This document shows, piece after piece, positions 51,496-61,028 of a stretch of DNA of 64,000 nucleotides. The translations under genes were made by a program, and so were the position numbers. Source of the DNA: an uncultured Bacteroidales bacterium (GTDB taxonomy: Bacteria > Bacteroidota > Bacteroidia > Bacteroidales > UBA932); assembly GCA_947303465.1 (NCBI GenBank), contig CAMYYI010000001.1:62001-126000 (forward strand). The letters are read 5' to 3'. Each line of letters begins with the position of its first letter. The stretch's first letter is position 1. The notes under the pieces are model-generated. The model was not told the origin of the DNA. It worked only from the letters and a program-made list of their open reading frames with translations, and searched no databases.

Positions 51496-53589
51496 ATGAA
51501 AGAATATTCCACCAAAGACGTACGCAACGTAGTCCTGCTCGGCGCCACCAAGTCCGGCAAGACCACGTTGGCGGAAGCGATGCTCTACGAGGGTAAGGTG
51601 ATTACCCGAATGGGCACCATCGAAGACAAGAACACCCTGTCCGACAGCAACGAGCTCGAGAAACTCAACCAGCGCTCGATTTATGCAACTCCCCTTTATG
51701 CCGAGTTCCAGGGCAGCAAGATCAATTTCATCGACGCCCCCGGTTCCGATGACTTCATCGGCGGCGCATATTCCGCATTCCGCGTTTGCGAGAGCGGCGT
51801 GCTCGTAATCAACGCCCAGCAGGGCGTGGAGGTCGGCACGGACAGCTTCGTGCGCAGGGCCGAGGAGCAGAAGCTCCCCATGATCATCGCCGTAAACCAG
51901 CTGGACGCCGACAAGGCAGACTGGGACAACGTGCAGAACTCCATGAAGGAGACCTTCGGAGGCAAGATGATAAACGTACAGTTCCCCAATGCCGCCGGTG
52001 CTGCATTTGACGGATTCGTGGACGTGCTCACCATGAAGTACTACAAGGGCAACGACATCCTCGACATCCCCGCCGAGTTTGCAGACCAGGCAGAGGAATA
52101 CCGCGAGGCTCTCATCGAGAAGGCCGCCGAGTTCGACGACGCCCTCATGGAGAAATACTTCGAGGAAGGCACCCTCAGCGAGGAAGAGATTCACAGCGGC
52201 CTCAACAAGGGTATAGTCAGCGGCGAGGTATATCCCGTATTCTGCACCTGCGGCAAGAAGGATATCGGCGTCAAGCGCCTGCTGGAGTTCATCAAGGACG
52301 TGGCCCCCGTGCCTGCAGTCAAGGAAAACGGCGCTACCTCCCTGTTCATCTACAAGAACGACGTTGAGCAGCACCTCGGAGAGGTTTCCTACTTCAAGGT
52401 GATGAGCGGAACCCTGACCACCGGCATGGATCTCGAGGATCCCGTCAGCGGCAACAAGGACCGTTTCTCCGCCATCTACGCAGTTGCCGGTTCCAAGAAG
52501 GAAGCCGTCACCAACCTGCACGCAGGCGACTTCGGCTGTGCAGTCAAGCTCAAGAACAGCAAGTCCAGCACCACCCTGTCCGCTCCCGGCTCAGGTATCA
52601 GCTACGACAAAATCCAGTATCCTGCTCCCAAGTACCGCTGCGCCATCAAGGCAAAGGTACAGCAGGACGACCAGAAGCTGGGCGACGCCCTCAAGAAGAT
52701 TGCTTCCCAGGATCCTACCGTAATCGTAGAGTACTCCAAGGAACTCCGCCAGACCATCCTTTCCGGTAACGGCGAGCAGCACATCAACATCGTCAAGTGG
52801 CGTATCAACAACGAGTTCGGTCTTGAGGTCGAGCTCTTCGCCCCCAAGGTGCCTTACCGCGAGACCATCACCAAGGTGGCCTGCGCGCAGTACCGTCACA
52901 AGAAGCAGTCCGGTGGTGCTGGCCAGTTCGGCGAGGTACACCTGCTGGTTTGCCCTGCCGAGGGTGAGCTCAACACCAAGTTCATGATCAACGGCAAAGA
53001 CACCCAGCTGAACATCAAGACCCAGGATATCACCGAGCTCGAATGGGGCGGCAAACTGGAGTTCTACAACTGCGTCGTCGGTGGTTCCATCGACCTCGGC
53101 TTCATGCCCGCTATCCTCAAGGGTATCAAGGAGCGCATGGTGGAAGGTCCTCTTACCGGATCCTACGCCCGCGACATCCGCGTATTCGTTTACGACGGTA
53201 AGATGCACCCGGTGGACTCCAAGGAAATCGCCTTCATCATCGCTGGCCGCAACGCCTTCCGTGAGGCATTCCGCAATGCAGGTCCCAAGATTCTCGAGCC
53301 TATCTACAACGTCGAGGTCATGACCCCGAGCGAGTACCAGGGCGCCGTCATGTCCGACCTCCAGAACCGTCGCGGCATGCTGGGTGACATGGGAGCAGAC
53401 AAGGGCTTCGCCATCCTCAAGGCCCGTGTGCCTCTGGCAGAGCTTTACCGCTACTCCACCACCCTGAGTTCCCTTACCGCAGGTTCCGCGACCTTCACCA
53501 TGGAGTTCGCAGACTACCAGCCGGTACCTGGAGATGTCCAGACCAAGCTCCTCGCCGATTACGCGGCACAGGAGAAGGACGAGGACTAA
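51496..53589 (+). CDS. fusA2: EF-G paralogue lacking GTPase residues (EF-G2)
   Basis: The 697-residue protein has the five-domain EF-G layout (domain IV and V end: ARDIRVFVYDGKMHPVDSKE, VEVMTPSEYQGAVMSDLQNRRG). The G domain is altered: P-loop GATKSGKTT instead of AHVDAGKTT; DAPGSDDF at 80-87 instead of DTPGHVDF, with the catalytic His now Ser84; and NQLD at 134-137 instead of NKxD. This is the pattern of Bacteroides EF-G2, reported to support translocation without GTP hydrolysis during carbon limitation and gut colonisation. Here the gene has its own promoter and terminator. Confidence 0.88.
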   Translation: MKEYSTKDVRNVVLLGATKSGKTTLAEAMLYEGKVITRMGTIEDKNTLSDSNELEKLNQRSIYATPLYAEFQGSKINFIDAPGSDDFIGGAYSAFRVCESGVLVINAQQGVEVGTDSFVRRAEEQKLPMIIAVNQLDADKADWDNVQNSMKETFGGKMINVQFPNAAGAAFDGFVDVLTMKYYKGNDILDIPAEFADQAEEYREALIEKAAEFDDALMEKYFEEGTLSEEEIHSGLNKGIVSGEVYPVFCTCGKKDIGVKRLLEFIKDVAPVPAVKENGATSLFIYKNDVEQHLGEVSYFKVMSGTLTTGMDLEDPVSGNKDRFSAIYAVAGSKKEAVTNLHAGDFGCAVKLKNSKSSTTLSAPGSGISYDKIQYPAPKYRCAIKAKVQQDDQKLGDALKKIASQDPTVIVEYSKELRQTILSGNGEQHINIVKWRINNEFGLEVELFAPKVPYRETITKVACAQYRHKKQSGGAGQFGEVHLLVCPAEGELNTKFMINGKDTQLNIKTQDITELEWGGKLEFYNCVVGGSIDLGFMPAILKGIKERMVEGPLTGSYARDIRVFVYDGKMHPVDSKEIAFIIAGRNAFREAFRNAGPKILEPIYNVEVMTPSEYQGAVMSDLQNRRGMLGDMGADKGFAILKARVPLAELYRYSTTLSSLTAGSATFTMEFADYQPVPGDVQTKLLADYAAQEKDED

Positions 53590-53612
53590 GCCAGCGTCAC
53601 TTTAGTACCTAT

Positions 53613-53658
53613 AATGACGCCGGAGGCACACAAAATGTACCTCCGGCGTCATTTTTCA
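53613..53658. terminator. Terminator between EF-G2 and the Gfo/Idh gene
   Basis: AATGACGCCGGAGG (53613-53626) pairs perfectly with CCTCCGGCGTCATT (53640-53653) and is followed by TTTTTC on the plus strand. It sits between convergent genes. Confidence 0.85.
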
Positions 53659-53682
53659 CCTTAATTTGCTGCCGGCAACAGT

Positions 53683-55104
53683 CTATACCGCTTCTTTCTT
53701 TCCGCTAAGGCGTGAACGCTCGGCGGCAAAGCCCATAACGTGGCTCTCTATGGAAACATCTATGGTGCTGGAAAGCTTAGCGGCATCGTGGGCGGCTACA
53801 GCCTCGACCCAGTCACGTGCAAGGGCGAAATCGCCACCTCCGTGGCCAGAACCCTTGTATTCCGGAATCTCGCTGACCTTACGGTTCCATACCTGAGGCT
53901 TAAGGGTACGGAAGTCCCACAAGGTGAACTGGGAGCCGTCCCCATCTATGTAGCCCGTAGTACCCATGATTCTGGTCCTGCGGCCTCCGGCAGGGGCAAA
54001 TGCCTCCATGGAGAACGCAGCGGTCTGGCCTCCCTCGAACACCATCTCGGATACGTAGTGGTCCGGCTGGTCGTTGTCGCAATGATAGACGCAGCGGGCA
54101 TAGCTGTCGTACGGAGGGGTGAGGAGGCGCTGCATAATGAAGTCCGGGTCCCGGTTGCCGTCGAGGTCAAACACATTGAGGTGCCATTTCTTGCGGGTAT
54201 AGATATCTATTGCCGAGTAAGGGCAGTTGCTCTCGTGCGGGCAGCCGTCCGTGCACTTGAGGGGCGCGCCCTCGGGGGCGTTCTCCGGCTTGAACAGATG
54301 CAGCGAGCCGTCTGCCACTATGCTCTTGCATGGCGAGTCTATGATCCAGCGCAGTATGTCCAGGTCGTGGCAGGACTTGGCCAGGATGATGGGCGTAGTC
54401 TGCTTGGAGTTGCGCCAGTTGCCGCGCACATAGGAGTGGGCCATGTGGGCGTACTGGATAGGCTCCATGTGCTGCACGCTAACGAGCTCGCCCACAGCGC
54501 CGCTCCGTACCAGCTGCCTCAGGGCGATAAAATACGGCGCATAACGAAGCACGTGGCACACCGCCACTATCCTGTCGTACTTGTGCGCCTGGGCAAGTAT
54601 GTCCTTGCATTCCTTCTCTGTCTGAGCCACCGGCTTTTCCAGAAGCACATCGTAACCCATGGAAAGGGCCTTCATACATGGGGCGTAGTGCAGGTCGTCC
54701 GGGGTGGAGATAACCACTGCGTCGGCAAACTTGGGAACGCGGAAAACCTCACTCCAGTCGCCGAAACGATGCTCAGGCGGCACCCCATGGGCATCTGACA
54801 TCTTGCGGCAGCGATGCTCCAGGATATCGGACACACCAACCACCTTGACCTCATCCGGATACATGCCAGCGAACCTGGCATATACGTTGCCGCGGCTTCC
54901 TGCCCCTATAACGATAACCGTAACCTGACGGCTGACCTGCGGACGCAGGGAACGGAGTCCCAGGTCCAGGTCATTAAGGGATTCGGCTTTTACGTCGGAT
55001 GGAAACTCCCTGCCTCCGGGAAGTACAGCACCCGATGCAGGCAGGCCCACTGCGGCACCAGCAGTAATGGCACCGATGGATTTCAAAAAGTCTCTACGGA
55101 TCAT
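53683..55104 (-). CDS. Tat-exported Gfo/Idh/MocA-family oxidoreductase
   Basis: The 473-residue product starts MIRRDFLKSIGAITAGAAVG, a Tat signal. The Rossmann part follows (VIGAGSRGNVYARFAG, GVSDI, VISTPDDLHYAPCMKAL, YDVLLEKPVAQ with the catalytic Lys), then a C-terminal alpha/beta domain. A cysteine cluster CTDGCPHESNCPYSA at about 285-300 is seen in part of this family. Such enzymes oxidise or epimerise sugars with tightly bound NAD; some exported ones are GH109 glycosidases. It is last in the series from peptide 5 through the M6 and C69 peptidases, 21 bases after the C69 gene. Confidence 0.83.
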   Translation of the reverse strand: MIRRDFLKSIGAITAGAAVGLPASGAVLPGGREFPSDVKAESLNDLDLGLRSLRPQVSRQVTVIVIGAGSRGNVYARFAGMYPDEVKVVGVSDILEHRCRKMSDAHGVPPEHRFGDWSEVFRVPKFADAVVISTPDDLHYAPCMKALSMGYDVLLEKPVAQTEKECKDILAQAHKYDRIVAVCHVLRYAPYFIALRQLVRSGAVGELVSVQHMEPIQYAHMAHSYVRGNWRNSKQTTPIILAKSCHDLDILRWIIDSPCKSIVADGSLHLFKPENAPEGAPLKCTDGCPHESNCPYSAIDIYTRKKWHLNVFDLDGNRDPDFIMQRLLTPPYDSYARCVYHCDNDQPDHYVSEMVFEGGQTAAFSMEAFAPAGGRRTRIMGTTGYIDGDGSQFTLWDFRTLKPQVWNRKVSEIPEYKGSGHGGGDFALARDWVEAVAAHDAAKLSSTIDVSIESHVMGFAAERSRLSGKKEAV

Positions 55105-55125
55105 ATAGCGTTGGTTATTAGTAGT

Positions 55126-56829
55126 TTAGCGTTGTTCAAGGATAGCTCCGTTGTCGCGCGCAACGGCAGCCTTCCAGCGGTCGTTGTAACCGCCGTACTG
55201 GAGACCCTTGGGTATGCCGCCGGAATAGTCGGAATGCAGGAAGTTACCCTCCTCGTCCTGGGCCTTGATGTTGCCGTCTATGAACTTGACAAGCAGCAGT
55301 TCCTCCAGGCTGGTCCAGGCGGCGAACTGCTCCTGGGCGGTGTCTACGCTGTATTTGGTCATCAGCCGGCGGGCCTTGCGAACGCGTCCTTTCTCTACCA
55401 GACGGGCCAGCTTTGCATCCATTTCCGGGATACCCTCTCCCAATTGGTAAAGCTCGAAACTGTCCGCAGCTGCGCGGGCTACGGGGGCCATGCGGTCGTA
55501 CATCTTATAGCAGGCGTTGGCCACTCTGTTGCACATCCAGAACTGGGAAGTAGCGCTGTAGTGAAGCAAGTCGCCGTTGCCCTCACGGAGGCATTCGGGC
55601 ACTTTGCTGGTGTTGATATAAACAGGTGTGAGATAAGAGGTTGCGGCATCATCGCAGCCGAACCATACAAGGGCGCCCACAAGGTCGGGCAGCCATCCGC
55701 GGGCCTGTCCCACGAACCAGAAGCCGGTCTGTTGGGTAGCGATGGCGCGCTCGTTCACATAGGTCTTGCCGTCTACCGTGAAACTCATAGGCCTCCAGCG
55801 GTAAGGGCAGGCGTTGCCGCCGGCTCCTATATCTACCGTCATATCCATGGGAGTGCCTTCATAATGGTCGCGCATAACATCGGCTATGTCCTTGACACTC
55901 AACTTGCGGGAAGGTTTTACAAAGAGGGGCATCTCGCCCTTGAGGTCGTAACCCATGGCATACTCCAGCCAGTCGGACGCCGGCCGGGTAACTTCCTCGC
56001 CGTCCTGCTCATAGGTAAACTGACCGTCGCAGAGTATGTTGAATGCAGACCAGGCGCGCGCGTCGCAGGCACGGGCTCCGCCGAAATCCAGAGGGTTGTA
56101 GGTGTCTCGAAAACTGAAGTCCTCATCGGAGCCCTCATACCAGCCCATCTGACGGGCATATTCTGCCACATCGGGAGCATAGAGGCAGTTCTCCGGATCG
56201 TTCCAGGGGAAGCGTGTGATGCGGGCCTGGTTGGCGTGGGCGCAGATATAACCGTCGGGAACACGGCGTGCCACCCATACTATACCTTTGTTGCCGTCCG
56301 AACCCTTGCCTACGAGGTCCATCACCCATGCCTCCTGAGGGTCTGCGATGCTGAAGCTCTCGCCCTCTGAAGGATAACCGTATTCGTTGGCCAGGGCGAC
56401 AATGGTCTGTATTGCCTCACGTGCTGTGCGGGCCCTCTGGAGCGTCACGTAAATAAGTGAACCATAATCCATTATGCCGGCAGTATCGACCTGCTCCTCA
56501 CGGCCGCCCCAAGTGGTTTCACCGATGATGAGCTGGTGCTCGTTCATATTGCCTACGGTCTGATAAGTCCGCTCTGCCTGGGCAATCTCGCCGAGGGGCT
56601 TGTTTGTGTCCCACTCACGTATGGCCAGCCGCGAACCCTTTGCCCATTTGCCCGCAGGGCGGAAATAAAGCTCGCCGAAGAGCATGTGGGAGTCTGCGGC
56701 ATAAGATACCATGCAGGAGCCGTCGATGCTGGCGCCCCTGGAGACTATCACGTTGGTGCAGGCGTCGGCCTTGAAGGAAATGGCGGACGCCAGGAGTAAT
56801 GATGCTATAATTGCAGGATACTTTTTCAT
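55126..56829 (-). CDS. C69-family dipeptidase
   Basis: The 567-residue product has a signal peptide followed by ACTNVIVS; Cys24 becomes the N-terminal nucleophile after cleavage, as usual for C69/U34. SIADPQEAWVMDLVGKGSDG and the PWNDPENCLYAPDVAEYA region are characteristic. It cleaves dipeptides with broad specificity, in the periplasm. It is 24 bases after the M6 protease gene and before the Gfo/Idh gene, so peptide breakdown steps are adjacent. Confidence 0.87.
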   Translation of the reverse strand: MKKYPAIIASLLLASAISFKADACTNVIVSRGASIDGSCMVSYAADSHMLFGELYFRPAGKWAKGSRLAIREWDTNKPLGEIAQAERTYQTVGNMNEHQLIIGETTWGGREEQVDTAGIMDYGSLIYVTLQRARTAREAIQTIVALANEYGYPSEGESFSIADPQEAWVMDLVGKGSDGNKGIVWVARRVPDGYICAHANQARITRFPWNDPENCLYAPDVAEYARQMGWYEGSDEDFSFRDTYNPLDFGGARACDARAWSAFNILCDGQFTYEQDGEEVTRPASDWLEYAMGYDLKGEMPLFVKPSRKLSVKDIADVMRDHYEGTPMDMTVDIGAGGNACPYRWRPMSFTVDGKTYVNERAIATQQTGFWFVGQARGWLPDLVGALVWFGCDDAATSYLTPVYINTSKVPECLREGNGDLLHYSATSQFWMCNRVANACYKMYDRMAPVARAAADSFELYQLGEGIPEMDAKLARLVEKGRVRKARRLMTKYSVDTAQEQFAAWTSLEELLLVKFIDGNIKAQDEEGNFLHSDYSGGIPKGLQYGGYNDRWKAAVARDNGAILEQR

Positions 56830-56853
56830 ATCTGCAAATATAGCAAAAGGAAT

Positions 56854-58656
56854 CTAATTTGCCTGCACCTCCAAGGTGAGCGTGAGGGTGCCGCCGTCGG
56901 CAAGGGTGACAACTGCCTCCACAGTGTGCCATCCAGCGGTCAGCACCACGGATGAACCGGCCACCGGTTCATCATCGAAGAACCATGATACAGAGGCAAC
57001 CGGGCACACATCACACTCCTCCAGCTGCAGCTGGAAGCTGTCTCCCGCGCTGTACGAACCCTGCCCCGGATTGGAAATAAGCGGATAATCCAGGTCTTCC
57101 CTCGGAACCTTCACCTTAAATGTCACAACGCCGTTGGAATAGCTTATATCTGAGAGAGTTGTGCCGGATTCCACCCCGTTCCAGCTCACCGGCACGAAGG
57201 ATGTCACCATTTTGGATCCCGGGAACGGAATCAGAGGATCGTTTGACTTGTCGTAATAATACTGCCCGTAATCCGGGTAATAAATATAGCCAAACAACAG
57301 ATCCGTCTGGTCCGCAGCAGGAATCACGTAGCAGCAGGGATGCGAGCCGCTCTCGTTGATTGCATTAGACGCCTCCCAGTTATTCCAGAGGTTGTACGCA
57401 GTGGAAGACCCTCCATTCAATTTAACAACCCTGTCAGACTTGTCTATATGCGTAACTATCAGCCCGTTGGCGGGAAGCCATGCATCCCAGCCACTGGAAT
57501 TCCGGCACTCGTAAACGAAGTACTCTCCCTCCTTGTCCGTCAGGGTCTTGTATGCGATATTCTCATCCACCGAATGCAACTCCACCGGGCCTCCGCCCGC
57601 AGGGAATTCCTGTATGGCATCCGTCCCGAGCCAGCCAAGAATTATGCGTTCCTCTATCGTAAAGTAACAAGGAGTGCGGCCATTGTTGTTGTATGCGCCG
57701 GAATCCATAATAGAGTAAGAAAACATTGCTGCGGACTGACCATTAGTCTCATAGTCAGTATCATAGAAGTCCGGCAAACCCATTGCGTGGCCGAATTCAT
57801 GGCAGGCGGTTCCTATTCCGCACATAGTGCCGGTACCTGCGCTGTAGTTGCCGTTAAGCTCGTTGGTACATGCATAAGAGTCTATTTTCTTACCATCCAT
57901 CGTCAGCAGTTTACCGGCGCTGGATAATTCCCACTGATGGGGCCATATGCTGTCCAACTCGTCGGAATCGGCCTCCCCGTAACCGGCATAATACATGAAA
58001 ACGAGGTCTACGACACCGTCATCATCATTGTCGTACTTAGTAAAGTCTATCTGCTCGTCAAGGGCCTGGCACCCCTCGATGACAGCCTGCTCCGGCAGCA
58101 CATCATTATCGTGGGAATCGTTGGCGCCATAATGAGCCATGTCGTTCGACAGCGTTACGGGGCCATAAACGTCGAATATAGGCTCGAAATAGCCGTGAGA
58201 GTTGTCGTAATAATAGTCACGGGCGGAACCGGTGCCACCGTTCGCACTGTATCCGTTCTCGTTGAGCAGGTTATGAAAATCCTGGTTAGCTGTCTGGCTC
58301 TTGAACTTAACGTCGGAGAATTCCACCAATATGACGAGGAAGCGCTTCTGCCCTACGGCTATGTGACTGCCGCTCCTGCGTACGTGGTTGCGGGCACTGC
58401 GCTTGATATTAGCTACCCTCTTGCGGGCCTCGAGCCGGTTCGCGTCTGCCGGACGCCAGTATCCGTCGGCACCCTTTTCCACCACCCGTCCGGAGGCATC
58501 CGTCGTCCAGTGGCAGAATTCATCACCATGCTTCTGCAGCATAATCACACTGCCGTCTGGCTGCGTATGCCGCACGAAACCGCGCCTGGCAGGAACAGCA
58601 AAGGCCGCACTGCATGCAATCAGAACTACTACGATAGTTAAAAATATCTTTTTCAT
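56854..58656 (-). CDS. M6-family metalloprotease
   Basis: The 600-residue product has a signal peptide (through AAFA), a propeptide-like part with many basic residues (about 75-100), and the M6 catalytic domain with the zinc motif HEFGHAMGLPD at 286-296 and the upstream DLVFMYYAGYGEAD. Beta-sandwich domains follow to the end (PVASVSWFFDDEPV). M6 proteases of this type are secreted and often target host or bacterial proteins. It is 6 bases after a fimbrillin-like lipoprotein gene. Confidence 0.88.
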   Translation of the reverse strand: MKKIFLTIVVVLIACSAAFAVPARRGFVRHTQPDGSVIMLQKHGDEFCHWTTDASGRVVEKGADGYWRPADANRLEARKRVANIKRSARNHVRRSGSHIAVGQKRFLVILVEFSDVKFKSQTANQDFHNLLNENGYSANGGTGSARDYYYDNSHGYFEPIFDVYGPVTLSNDMAHYGANDSHDNDVLPEQAVIEGCQALDEQIDFTKYDNDDDGVVDLVFMYYAGYGEADSDELDSIWPHQWELSSAGKLLTMDGKKIDSYACTNELNGNYSAGTGTMCGIGTACHEFGHAMGLPDFYDTDYETNGQSAAMFSYSIMDSGAYNNNGRTPCYFTIEERIILGWLGTDAIQEFPAGGGPVELHSVDENIAYKTLTDKEGEYFVYECRNSSGWDAWLPANGLIVTHIDKSDRVVKLNGGSSTAYNLWNNWEASNAINESGSHPCCYVIPAADQTDLLFGYIYYPDYGQYYYDKSNDPLIPFPGSKMVTSFVPVSWNGVESGTTLSDISYSNGVVTFKVKVPREDLDYPLISNPGQGSYSAGDSFQLQLEECDVCPVASVSWFFDDEPVAGSSVVLTAGWHTVEAVVTLADGGTLTLTLEVQAN

Positions 58657-58662
58657 AGGGCC

Positions 58663-60381
58663 TTACTTTTTGATGATGAAACCATTGCCGCTGCCGTCGC
58701 CGAGCCATACCTTGGGCCCTTCTTCCTTGACGACCTTAAGCGTATAAGTCTTCTCTGACTGGACCTTATTGGCACCCAGCCTCCAGTTGACGGTAATCTT
58801 GACATCGTCCCCCTTCACCAGGGCTTTCCTGTAGCCGGTAATCTCCACCTGCTCCTTGGCAAGCGCAGGATAAGAATACAGGATGGCGAAAGTCTGCACC
58901 CCGGAGTCGGAATAGCGGCGGCTGTACTGATCTACGCCGCGCTGGTACACCCTGTTGCCGGACTTAAGGTAAACGCCGTATTCACTCTGCTGGGTAAGCG
59001 GATCTTCCGCTACAGGACCGGCAGATGAAGCGACGCCCTTGCGGTAAATGACTATCCCCTGCTGGCCGGAAGAATAACAAGCGAACAGCAGATTATTGGC
59101 GTCTCCATCATTAAAGCGCAAGCTGTTTCGCTCTCCGGCTCCTGCAACCACGGTCGCCGCGCCGGAAGGCTCTATGGAAATGGTCCAGGTTGCGTTGGCG
59201 GTCTTGGAATCGGCGGTCACAAGCTTGTTCTTCCCTCCGTTTGCATTGGCAAGATAACCGGTGCCCACATTGAAATGCCAGGTATCTGCTGAACTGCCCG
59301 CTTCCAGCGAGATAATCTGAACATCGTCAGGCACTTCTGTTATCGTATGGTCAGATACGCTGACTGACGTAGCGGCACGGTTGTTTGTCTTTTGGTTCGT
59401 ACCTATGGCGTATTGTTCACTGTCATCCAGGATCAGAATCTCATCTCCATCCTGCAGCTGGGAGGCGTCGGTCACCAGCACGAATGCGTCGGGAGCAGGC
59501 GCTACCGGCTCTATCCCGCTCATATCCACCGTAAACACGGCGATGCGGCCGGGCTGGAACTTGCGGTCCTGCGCAAACTCTATTTCCTTAACCATAGCGC
59601 CCTGGTCCGTGTAAACCGTTATGACGGCTATCTCTCCGGACATATCCACCGGCGCACAGGCGAACCAGATGTCGGAGGTACGGGAGGTATTCAGGGTGAT
59701 GGTAGAAGATGCACCGTTGTCCGTAAGGGCATGCTCTCCGGTGCAGTCCCAGTACCAGTCGCCCGCGAGCGGGGTAGTGGCAGTAATCTCCACGCTCTCC
59801 ACCGTAGCGCCGCCCAGCTCCAGATTCGTGAAGGACATGCGGGCATAGGCGGTAAGGTGATTGAAGTGAAGGTCTACGCTCTGCGGAATGGCGTCCGAGG
59901 GCTGGCTGGCAGCCGCCAAGATCATGGCGGCTTCATCCACCGAGCCTTCGAGAGGCGTCTGGACGGACGGTATGGAAATGCTCCATGCCTGCCGGCTGGG
60001 GCTGAGAGCCCTGGCGGCGGAGGCCGGACTCACTGCGTAAAAAGTATACGGTGCGTTCTCTCCTGAAGCATCTATTTCGGCACTGAAGCTGGCCTTGCGG
60101 AAATCGTCCGACGGCACAACCTTCACCTCGGCTGCCGGAGTATAATTCAGGGCGAGCTTTACGGAAGCGTCGTTGGTCGTCCACAATGTGGGATAGGTTC
60201 CGTCTTCTCCCTGGCCAAAAGTGGTTTTGGTTTGCACCTCACAGGCGTTGAAAGTAACGGTCCTGGAGATGTGCGCCTTGATTGAGTCATGCTCCCCGCC
60301 CAGTTCGGCAGTACAGGAAAACATGACGGCCGCAGCAGAAAGGAGTGCTGCGAGCATCATAATGTTCTTGATAATCTTCAT
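58663..60381 (-). CDS. Fimbrillin-like lipoprotein upstream of M6 protease
   Basis: The ATG at 60381 was chosen because it gives a clean lipoprotein signal (LLSAAAVMFSC) and follows peptide 5 by 11 bases; the longer frame would overlap the peptide. The 572-residue product has the fimbrillin pattern QTKTTFGQGEDG...LWTTNDASVKLAL (about 50-75), then a second part (about 305-470) of beta-strands (DGDEILILDDSEQYAIGTNQ, RNSLRFNDGDANNLLFACY) seen in Bacteroidales surface proteins, and an Ig-like end. It is probably surface exposed. It heads the protease series. Confidence 0.76.
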   Translation of the reverse strand: MKIIKNIMMLAALLSAAAVMFSCTAELGGEHDSIKAHISRTVTFNACEVQTKTTFGQGEDGTYPTLWTTNDASVKLALNYTPAAEVKVVPSDDFRKASFSAEIDASGENAPYTFYAVSPASAARALSPSRQAWSISIPSVQTPLEGSVDEAAMILAAASQPSDAIPQSVDLHFNHLTAYARMSFTNLELGGATVESVEITATTPLAGDWYWDCTGEHALTDNGASSTITLNTSRTSDIWFACAPVDMSGEIAVITVYTDQGAMVKEIEFAQDRKFQPGRIAVFTVDMSGIEPVAPAPDAFVLVTDASQLQDGDEILILDDSEQYAIGTNQKTNNRAATSVSVSDHTITEVPDDVQIISLEAGSSADTWHFNVGTGYLANANGGKNKLVTADSKTANATWTISIEPSGAATVVAGAGERNSLRFNDGDANNLLFACYSSGQQGIVIYRKGVASSAGPVAEDPLTQQSEYGVYLKSGNRVYQRGVDQYSRRYSDSGVQTFAILYSYPALAKEQVEITGYRKALVKGDDVKITVNWRLGANKVQSEKTYTLKVVKEEGPKVWLGDGSGNGFIIKK

Positions 60382-60392
60382 AGCACTACCTG

Positions 60393-60536
60393 TTAATAAT
60401 TGCCCCATGGGTCTTCGATTCCCGGGTCTATGTCGCCGGAAGAGGCCAGCATGTTCAAAAGCAAAAGTTCGCTGATTTCGAAAGATTCCGGAGGAGCATA
60501 GATTATTCTCTCCGGGTGTGTGGTTTTATCTGTCAT
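60393..60536 (-). CDS. Small Y-x-x-P peptide 5, upstream of lipoprotein-protease series
   Basis: Read directly from the minus strand. The 47-residue product begins MTDKTTHPERIIYAPPESFE, has a hydrophobic middle (ISELLLLNMLASSG) and ends in an acidic, aromatic tail (IEDPWGNY). It fits the same plan as peptides 1-4: Y-A-P-P near the start, hydrophobic middle with small residues, acidic end with Trp. Its stop is 11 bases before the lipoprotein ATG. No signal peptide; function unknown. Confidence 0.68.
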   Translation of the reverse strand: MTDKTTHPERIIYAPPESFEISELLLLNMLASSGDIDPGIEDPWGNY

Positions 60537-60586
60537 AGCTATTCAAAAACAGATTGCTAAGGTACGGATTATTTACCGAAAATCCA

Positions 60587-60594
60587 TATATTTG
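60587..60594 (+). promoter_or_regulatory. -7 box before the small exported protein and pheS
   Basis: TATATTTG matches the -7 consensus and ends eight bases before the ATG at 60603. Confidence 0.52.
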
Positions 60595-60602
60595 CAGATT
60601 GT

Positions 60603-61028
60603 ATGAAGAAATATCTGCTAATATTGGCAATCTGCCTTGCAGCCGGCTCCGTAAACGCCCTGGCGCAGGACAACAAGACCCCGGAACAGCGCGAAAAGGA
60701 GTTTTACGAAGCCGTGCAGAAACAGGTTGAAAACCTTGAGGAGTCGTTGAAGCTGGAAGACTGGCAGGTCTTCTACGTAGACAGCATACTCACTCACGAC
60801 TACAAGGCCATGCAGGACGAATTTGCAGAAATGTCCGCCGCCAAGATGTCCAATTCCGACCTCTTCTACGACGTGCAGGACAAGTGGATGGAAAGGATAT
60901 ACCAGTCGCTCCAAAAGGTGTTTACGCCGGAGCAGTGGGCCCAATACCAGAAAACCGGTGCGGCACGGGACAAGAAAGCCCGCGACAAACGCGCCGCCAA
61001 AAAGAACGCTAACACAGGCAAGAAATGA
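60603..61028 (+). CDS. Small exported helical protein upstream of pheS
   Basis: The 141-residue product has a signal peptide (LAAGSVNALAQ) and a highly charged helical mature part (KTPEQREKEFYEAVQKQVENL...) ending in a Lys/Arg-rich tail (RDKKARDKRAAKKNANTGKK). I do not recognise a family; the helix pattern and the VFTPEQWAQYQK phrase recall Spy/CpxP-like periplasmic proteins. Its stop overlaps the pheS start by 4 bases (ATGA), so the two are translationally linked. Confidence 0.72.
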   Translation: MKKYLLILAICLAAGSVNALAQDNKTPEQREKEFYEAVQKQVENLEESLKLEDWQVFYVDSILTHDYKAMQDEFAEMSAAKMSNSDLFYDVQDKWMERIYQSLQKVFTPEQWAQYQKTGAARDKKARDKRAAKKNANTGKK

